From JAPLCX01 sp964460305 (GTDB lineage: Bacteria; Auribacterota; Tritonobacteria; UBA1439): a DNA stretch of 43,344 nt. The stretch is from positions 1 through 43,344 of the forward strand of contig CAYWRA010000010.1 in the NCBI GenBank assembly GCA_964460305.1, written 5' to 3'. This document shows, one piece after another, positions 38,808 to 43,344 of the stretch. Positions within the stretch are counted from its first letter, which is position 1, and each line of letters opens with the position of its first letter. The position numbers and the translations under genes are program-made. Under the pieces are notes generated by a model. The model had not been told where the DNA came from, did no database searches, and saw nothing but the letters and a program-made list of their open reading frames with translations.

Positions 38808-39536
38808 TTAATCGGACACTAAAAAATTCTCAAGGTGAGGAGTGAGGATGGGGCCGCCCTTTTCGCAAAATCGGTCCCAGGCGTGAGGATCCGCCGGCGA
38901 CATGTCCGCGTATGGGATCGTGCCCCAGTACGGCACATCGCAGAGCTCCTCGATGCAGGCTGGGTTTGTCTCCTCGGAGCGGTCGCCTTGGAGGGGACGA
39001 CATGCATTCATGACAAAGCCGGCGATACGCAGCCCCTTTGAGCGCGCGCACGAGATGGTGAGGGCCGTGTGATTGATCGTCCCAAGCCCTGGGCGGGCCA
39101 CAATGAGGATGGGAACGTTCCAGCGCAGGGCGAGATCGGCCACGCTGAATCTCCTCTTCAGCGGCACGAGGATCCCGCCGATCCCCTCGATGAGAACAGT
39201 GTCATGGATCTCCAGCAGCGATGTGTATGCGTCGTCGAGGGCCGCTAAGTCAACCTCTCTCCTCTCTATACGCGCGGCAACCGAAGGCGCTAGCGGTTCC
39301 CGGAGGCAGATGGGATTGATGAGCTCGATCGGATCGTCCAGGCCGAGCGTTTCTTTGAAGAACAGGGCATCGGGCGAGAGTAGCATCCCATCCCGTTTCT
39401 CACCTCCAGTCGCCACCGGTTTCATCACGCCTACACTAACGCCGCGGCGCGCCATGCACGAGGCGAGGAGCGCTGTCACAACCGTTTTCCCCACGCCGGT
39501 GTCTGTGCCTGTAATGAAAAGCGCCTGGTCGCTCAT
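38808..39536 (-). CDS. bioD: dethiobiotin synthetase
   Basis: A 242-residue ATP-dependent carboxylase that closes the ureido ring of biotin, converting DAPA and CO2 to dethiobiotin. The P loop is FITGTDTGVGKTVVTALLAS (residues 7-26), followed by GVMKPVATGG and the switch-like EGIGGILVPL. The C-terminal half has FVMNACRP and VPYWGTIPYADMSP. The ATG at 39536 overlaps the bioA stop as ATGA (39536-39533), which shows the start clearly; the frame open to 39899 is only antisense text of bioA's own end. Last gene of the biotin cluster. Confidence 0.93.
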   Translation of the reverse strand: MSDQALFITGTDTGVGKTVVTALLASCMARRGVSVGVMKPVATGGEKRDGMLLSPDALFFKETLGLDDPIELINPICLREPLAPSVAARIERREVDLAALDDAYTSLLEIHDTVLIEGIGGILVPLKRRFSVADLALRWNVPILIVARPGLGTINHTALTISCARSKGLRIAGFVMNACRPLQGDRSEETNPACIEELCDVPYWGTIPYADMSPADPHAWDRFCEKGGPILTPHLENFLVSD

Positions 39537-40909
39537 TCGGTTTCCTCTCGTATGCAGCGATAGATCGCGTCGATCATCCGTTTCAATTGAGCTTTGCTCA
39601 TGGAAAGCGGCGGCACGAGCACGATCACGTCGCCGAGTGGGCGGATGAGAAGACCGTGTTTCCGCGCGCGCATGCACACGCGGTGCCCCATCCGGGCGCC
39701 GAAGGCGTAAGGCTTGCGGGTCCTCTTGGAGCGCACAAGCTCTATCCCCGCCATGAACCCCTTCTGCCGCACATCGCCGACGTGCGGGAGCTCTCCGCAT
39801 TTTTCGAGGAGGCGCGAGAGGAGCCCGATTTTTGGCTGGAGGCGATCGAGGGTTTTCTCTTCCTTGAAAATTTTCAGGCTGGCGACGGCCGCGGCGCACG
39901 CAAGGGCGTTGCCGGTATACGAGTGGCCGTGGAAAAACGTCTTTTTTATCCGATAGGGCGCGAGGAAGGCGTTATATATCTCGCGCGTCGTGAGCGTAGC
40001 GGCGAGCGGCAGGTAGCCGCCCGTGATCCCCTTTGAGAGGACGAGTATGTCGGGAGAAACTCCCTCGTGCTCGCAAGCGAACATCTTCCCCGTCCTGCCG
40101 AAACCGACCGCGACCTCATCCGCAATGAGGAGTATGCCGTACTTTTTGCAAAGCTTCTCGATCGCGGCAAGATGACCGTGGGGCGCAACGATCATCCCGC
40201 CCGCAGCCTGGATAACCGGCTCTACGATAAGCGCCGCGACGCGGCCGCGGTAACGGCGCATGAGCGCTTCGAGCGACGCGAGGCACTTTCGCCCGCAGGA
40301 GCCTGGTTTTTTACCGAAGTCGCAGCGATAACAATAGAAGGACGGCCCCTCAATCGTGGGAAAGAGGAGCGTCCGGTAGGTATCGTGGAAGAGGCCGATC
40401 CCGCCGACGCTCACCGCTCCGATGGTATCGCCATGGTAGCCGTTTCGAAAGCGGATGAATGTACGCCTCTGCCGGTGTTCCCCCCCCCTCTGTTGCCAGT
40501 ACTGATACGAGAGTTTCAGGGCGACTTCCACCGCCGTGGAGCCATTATCAGAATAAAATACCTTCTCCAATACTCTCGGGGCGATGCGCACGAGTTCCTC
40601 CGCCAGCGCTATCGACGGCGCGCCAGCCAGTCCGAGGAGCGTTGAATGCGCAATCTTTTTAAGCTGAGCGCGAATGGCCTCGTCGATCTCCTTCTTCCCG
40701 TGCCCGTGGATATTGACCCAGAGGGAAGAGACGCCGTCGAGGTACCTCCGCCCACGTGTATCTTCGAGGATGCACCCGCGCGCCGATTTTACGACCACGA
40801 TATTGTCCCGTTCCCAATCACGCATCTGGGTGAACGGGTGCCACACGTATTTCTTATCCTTATCTTCCAGCGAGTATCTACGCCGCATATCAGTAGTTCC
40901 TTCCTTCAT
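39533..40909 (-). CDS. bioA: adenosylmethionine-8-amino-7-oxononanoate aminotransferase
   Basis: A 458-residue class III PLP aminotransferase making 7,8-diaminopelargonate (DAPA) from KAPA. Text seen: YVWHPFTQMRDWERD, GRRYLDGVSSLWVNIHGH, YSDNGSTAVEVALKLSYQYW, FRNGYHGDTIGAVSVGG, LLIADEVAVGFGRTG, the PLP lysine in LVLSKGITGGYLPLAATLT, and FFHGHSYTGNALACAAA. The start may be ATG 40909, with AGGGAG close upstream, or ATG 40888 (MRRRYSLED), with AAGGAAGG ten bases upstream. It overlaps bioD by four bases. Between bioF and bioA lies a 70-bp gap with a CCCCC/GGGGG hairpin. Confidence 0.93.
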   Translation of the reverse strand: MKEGTTDMRRRYSLEDKDKKYVWHPFTQMRDWERDNIVVVKSARGCILEDTRGRRYLDGVSSLWVNIHGHGKKEIDEAIRAQLKKIAHSTLLGLAGAPSIALAEELVRIAPRVLEKVFYSDNGSTAVEVALKLSYQYWQQRGGEHRQRRTFIRFRNGYHGDTIGAVSVGGIGLFHDTYRTLLFPTIEGPSFYCYRCDFGKKPGSCGRKCLASLEALMRRYRGRVAALIVEPVIQAAGGMIVAPHGHLAAIEKLCKKYGILLIADEVAVGFGRTGKMFACEHEGVSPDILVLSKGITGGYLPLAATLTTREIYNAFLAPYRIKKTFFHGHSYTGNALACAAAVASLKIFKEEKTLDRLQPKIGLLSRLLEKCGELPHVGDVRQKGFMAGIELVRSKRTRKPYAFGARMGHRVCMRARKHGLLIRPLGDVIVLVPPLSMSKAQLKRMIDAIYRCIREETE

Positions 40910-40920
40910 CTCTCCCTAGC

Positions 40921-40945
40921 CATCCCCCTCTGATGGGGGAGGGGT
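40921..40945. repeat. CCCCCTCTGATGGGGG hairpin between bioF and bioA
   Basis: CCCCC and GGGGG separated by TCTGAT form a short GC hairpin at about 40924-40939, with more G-rich text after it. It has no U tract in the bio transcript, so it may be a processing or attenuating structure rather than a terminator, or just another dispersed repeat. Confidence 0.45.
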
Positions 40946-40979
40946 GGGTGGGGGTGATTACCATTCCATAACCGAGGGA

Positions 40980-42161
40980 TTACCGCAGTCCGAGGATATC
41001 CCCTGCAATCTCCGCGCACGACGCGAGCAGGCAATCGATGTCGGCATCCTCATGGGTCGCTATCAGGGTGAACCGCAGCCGGCTTGTTCCGCGCGGCACA
41101 GTGGGGGGGCGGATGGCGGGGGCGAGGATGTTTTTCCGGAACAGCCGGCCTGCAAACGCCGCCGCGGCATCCGTTTCCCCGACTAGCAGGGGGATGATAT
41201 GATAACTGCTCCGCATTGTATCAAGCCCGAGTTCGTTCAGCCCCCGTCGTAGCCTGTCCGTCTTTGCGAGCAGTGTTTTCCGTAATCCGGGATCACTCCT
41301 GACAATGCCGATGGCCGTGAGTCCAGCCGCGCACACGGCAGGTGGGGGCGCGGTCGTGTAGACGAAGCTGCGGGACCTGTTGCGCAACAGGTCTATTAGC
41401 GCGGCCGATCCGGCCACATAGCCCCCGCTCCCGCCGAGCGCTTTGCTGAGCGTTCCCATGGATATGTCAACGCCATCCTCCACATTCAAGAGCTCCGCCA
41501 CGCCGCGGCCTTTCGCGCCGAGAACGCCCGTGGCATGCGCCTCGTCCACCATGAGCCGCGCGCCATACCGCCGCGCGAGGCCCACGATCTCGCGGAGCGG
41601 CGCCAGATCGCCGTCCATGCTGAATATGCTGTCGGTGACGATGAGCCTCCTCCGGGAATCGCCGCTCGCCTTGAGAATATCTTCCAACCTCTCCATATTT
41701 TTATGGGGATAGACACGCATCCGTGCGCCCGAGAGGCGGCAGCCGTCGATGATGCTCGCGTGATCGAGCTTGTCGACGATGACCGTGTCATCCCGCCCGG
41801 CGAGAGAGCTGAGTACACCCACGTTCGCCATGTAACCCGAGGGGAACACGATCGCCGCCTCCGTTTTTTTGAATCCGGCGATCGCCTCCTCCAGCTCCGT
41901 GTGAAGCCGCATCGTCCCCGAGATGAGACGGGATGCGCCACCTCCCCATCCGTATCGCGCAATCGCCTCGCCCGCCGCCTCTTTGACCGCGGGGTGCGCC
42001 GCCAGGCCGAGATAATTGTTGGAGCAGGCGCAGATGTATTCCCGGCCATCGATTTTGATGCGCGGGCCTTGCCCGCTCTCGATGAGGCGGAGGACACGGT
42101 GAAGACCCTGGGTCTTGATCAGGTCCAGTTCCCGCTGTAGTTCGTTTGAAAATGAGTTCAT
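40980..42161 (-). CDS. bioF: 8-amino-7-oxononanoate synthase
   Basis: A 393-residue alpha-oxoamine synthase. BioF condenses pimeloyl-ACP (or -CoA) with alanine to KAPA, the first dedicated biotin step. Conserved text: CSNNYLGLAAHPAVKEAAGEAIARYGWGGGASRLISGT, HASIIDGCRLSG, DSIFSMDGDLAPL, MVDEAHATGVLGAKGRG and the PLP lysine in TLSKALGGSGGYVAGS. The threonine-route enzyme KBL (glycine C-acetyltransferase) is a close relative; the neighbouring bioA/bioD decide for BioF. The ATG at 42161 was chosen over a TTG at 42179. Upstream, a 110-bp gap with an inverted repeat separates it from the ketosynthase gene. Confidence 0.92.
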   Translation of the reverse strand: MNSFSNELQRELDLIKTQGLHRVLRLIESGQGPRIKIDGREYICACSNNYLGLAAHPAVKEAAGEAIARYGWGGGASRLISGTMRLHTELEEAIAGFKKTEAAIVFPSGYMANVGVLSSLAGRDDTVIVDKLDHASIIDGCRLSGARMRVYPHKNMERLEDILKASGDSRRRLIVTDSIFSMDGDLAPLREIVGLARRYGARLMVDEAHATGVLGAKGRGVAELLNVEDGVDISMGTLSKALGGSGGYVAGSAALIDLLRNRSRSFVYTTAPPPAVCAAGLTAIGIVRSDPGLRKTLLAKTDRLRRGLNELGLDTMRSSYHIIPLLVGETDAAAAFAGRLFRKNILAPAIRPPTVPRGTSRLRFTLIATHEDADIDCLLASCAEIAGDILGLR

Positions 42162-42182
42162 ACACGGTAGAAATCCCAAGCT

Positions 42183-42263
42183 GCGTAGGGCGTAGGGAGT
42201 GGGGCGTATCGGCGTCCGTATATATGAAAACTCCTTACGCCGTCACGCCATACGCCTCACGCC
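42183..42263. repeat. GGCGTA-rich inverted repeat between the ketosynthase and bioF
   Basis: Left arm at 42183-42209 and right arm at 42236-42263 are imperfect inverse copies made of GGCGTA/TACGCC words (about three quarters matched), with a 26-base loop containing TATATGAAAA. It could fold in the bio mRNA. No gene lies in the gap. Confidence 0.5.
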
Positions 42264-42271
42264 GGCACGCA

Positions 42272-43344
42272 TTATCCCCCTGCCGGTCGCCCCGCGACGA
42301 GCACGCCGATATGCCCTCCGAAGCCGCACGAGATTGACGCTACGTTCCTGATCTCCCGCTTCCGCGCTGCGAGTGGCGTGTAATCCAGGTCGCACCGGGG
42401 ATCGGGCTCACTCAGGTTGATCGTCGGCGGGACCACATCGTGTTCGAGCGCCATGAGCGCGATGATGAACTCGACACTCCCAGCCGCTCCCAGGAGATGG
42501 CCGGTCATCGGTTTTGTCGAGCTGAGCGAGACTTGCGAGGCCGCATCCCCAAACGCGATCTTGATGGCATTCGTCTCGGCGGGATCGTTCAGTCGCGTTC
42601 CCGTTCCATGCGCGTTGATGTAATCCATCTCTTCCCGCTTCACGCCGGCGCGGCAGAGAGCGGCCGAGATCACTCTACCAAGCTCCGCTCCGGAGGGATC
42701 GGGGGCCGTAATGTGAAAAAGATCCTCCCCGACCGATCCTCCCTTCAATTCTGCTCGCACCAGCGCTCCGCGCGCCGAGGCGTGAGCGCGATCTTCGAGG
42801 ATGACAATGCCGCACCCCTCGCCGAGCACGAAACCGCAGCGGCGCGCGTCATACGGCCTGCATGCCTCAGCGGGATTTTCAACATCCGTCGCGAGCGCTC
42901 CCATGCGCCGATAGCCGTTCAGCAGTAGGGGAGTGATGCACGATTCGGTTGCACCCGCAATGACGACCTCCGCATCTCCCATCATGATCATGCGCTGCCC
43001 GATCAGGATGGCGTGCGCCCCCGTTGCGCAGGCGGCCCCCGGCGCGCTCACGGGCCCTCCGAGCCGCCAATGTCCGGCGACCGCAGCCGCGGCGCTCTCT
43101 GTGAAATAGAGCCCGAACGCGCTCCCCTCAATCGCCGCCGGCCCGGAGTGGTGGAACGCGTCGCACGCTCCCTCCAGGGCCGCGAATCCGCCCTTGCTGG
43201 ATCCAACGCTCACGCCCACTCTGTCCCGGCAATCCTCGATCTCAAGGCCCGCATCGGCGATCGCCGACTCGGCTGCCCGCAACGCGAAAGAGATGTGCCG
43301 TATGCCGTCTTGCGGAAATCCCGCGCCGCGAACCGGGCAGTAGT
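42272..43344 (-). CDS. beta-ketoacyl-ACP synthase, FabF-like (partial, start beyond window)
   Basis: 357 residues are visible; the frame remains open to the right edge and the family text continues there (YCPVRGAGFPQDG...), so the N-terminal 40-60 residues lie outside. It is a KAS II-type thiolase-fold enzyme that elongates acyl-ACP with malonyl-ACP. The catalytic Cys is in SAPGAACATGAHAI, the two His are in INAHGTGTRLND and STKPMTGHLLGAAG, and the end has SISCGFGGHIG. All active-site residues are present. It runs ahead of bioF, bioA and bioD on the same strand, so it may supply pimeloyl chains for biotin rather than membrane lipid; that is inference from position only. Confidence 0.9.
   Translation of the reverse strand, partial: YCPVRGAGFPQDGIRHISFALRAAESAIADAGLEIEDCRDRVGVSVGSSKGGFAALEGACDAFHHSGPAAIEGSAFGLYFTESAAAAVAGHWRLGGPVSAPGAACATGAHAILIGQRMIMMGDAEVVIAGATESCITPLLLNGYRRMGALATDVENPAEACRPYDARRCGFVLGEGCGIVILEDRAHASARGALVRAELKGGSVGEDLFHITAPDPSGAELGRVISAALCRAGVKREEMDYINAHGTGTRLNDPAETNAIKIAFGDAASQVSLSSTKPMTGHLLGAAGSVEFIIALMALEHDVVPPTINLSEPDPRCDLDYTPLAARKREIRNVASISCGFGGHIGVLVAGRPAGG

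Noticed and set aside
39537..39899. Extension of the bioD frame
   Set aside because: Out-of-frame reading of the bioA end; the ATGA overlap at 39533-39536 fixes the start.
40921..40945. Rho-independent terminator between bioF and bioA
   Set aside because: A GC hairpin is present but no U run follows on the bio strand.

Overview
The window reads as a contiguous piece of chromosome from a GC-rich, didermic (Gram-negative type) and probably uncultured bacterium. The evidence for an outer membrane is an RND/TolC-type efflux system with a lipoprotein outer-membrane factor, Mpl/LdcA murein recycling enzymes, a Tat component, lipoproteins and an O-antigen-ligase-like polymerase. It makes tetrapyrroles by the C5 route (HemL), has a short type I glutamine synthetase and makes biotin. 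I cannot assign a phylum from the sequence; a PVC/Omnitrophota-like lineage is only a guess. I see no phage, insertion sequence, CRISPR array, rRNA or tRNA.

Layout. 0.2-1.5 kb: rmuC (-). 1.7-11.2 kb: a collinear block of OmpR-type regulator, histidine kinase, ArnT-like glycosyltransferase and a three-part RND efflux system. 11.5-12.0 kb: a lipoprotein. 12.2-17.4 kb: Mpl and LdcA (-), then an AmgK-like sugar kinase and a sugar-1-phosphate nucleotidyltransferase (+), together a plausible peptidoglycan-recycling district. 17.5-19.2 kb: an ECF sigma factor, a double zinc-finger anti-sigma candidate and a Tudor-like protein, the latter two each preceded by the same ECF-type promoter. 19.3-24.2 kb: a flippase-like membrane protein, MBL hydrolase, Xer recombinase, secreted HAD phosphatase and orphan CHASE2 sensor. 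24.2-28.6 kb (-): glutamine synthetase, HEAT-repeat protein, QueD-like enzyme, PHP phosphoesterase and a small unknown protein. 28.9-35.8 kb: hemL, a YdjM-like protein, ApbE, MoeA, a TatA/B-type protein of 57 residues and an O-antigen ligase fused to TPRs. 35.8-43.3 kb (-): a flippase/PNP/dehydrogenase operon and a biotin cluster (KAS, bioF, bioA, bioD) running off the right edge.

The most unusual feature lies between the genes. Most intergenic gaps carry short, modular, dispersed repeats: CACAGAG strings, ACAAAGAGTAAAAGAG arms, CCCAAAGGG/CCCTTCGGG palindromes, AAATCCCAAA and AATGACAAA strings. Some form MITE-like units with terminal inverted repeats. Several genes take their last codons and stop codon from these repeats; two unrelated proteins end in the same residues DSHKE for this reason. 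A 119-bp copy recurs 9 kb away in inverted orientation with two mismatches.
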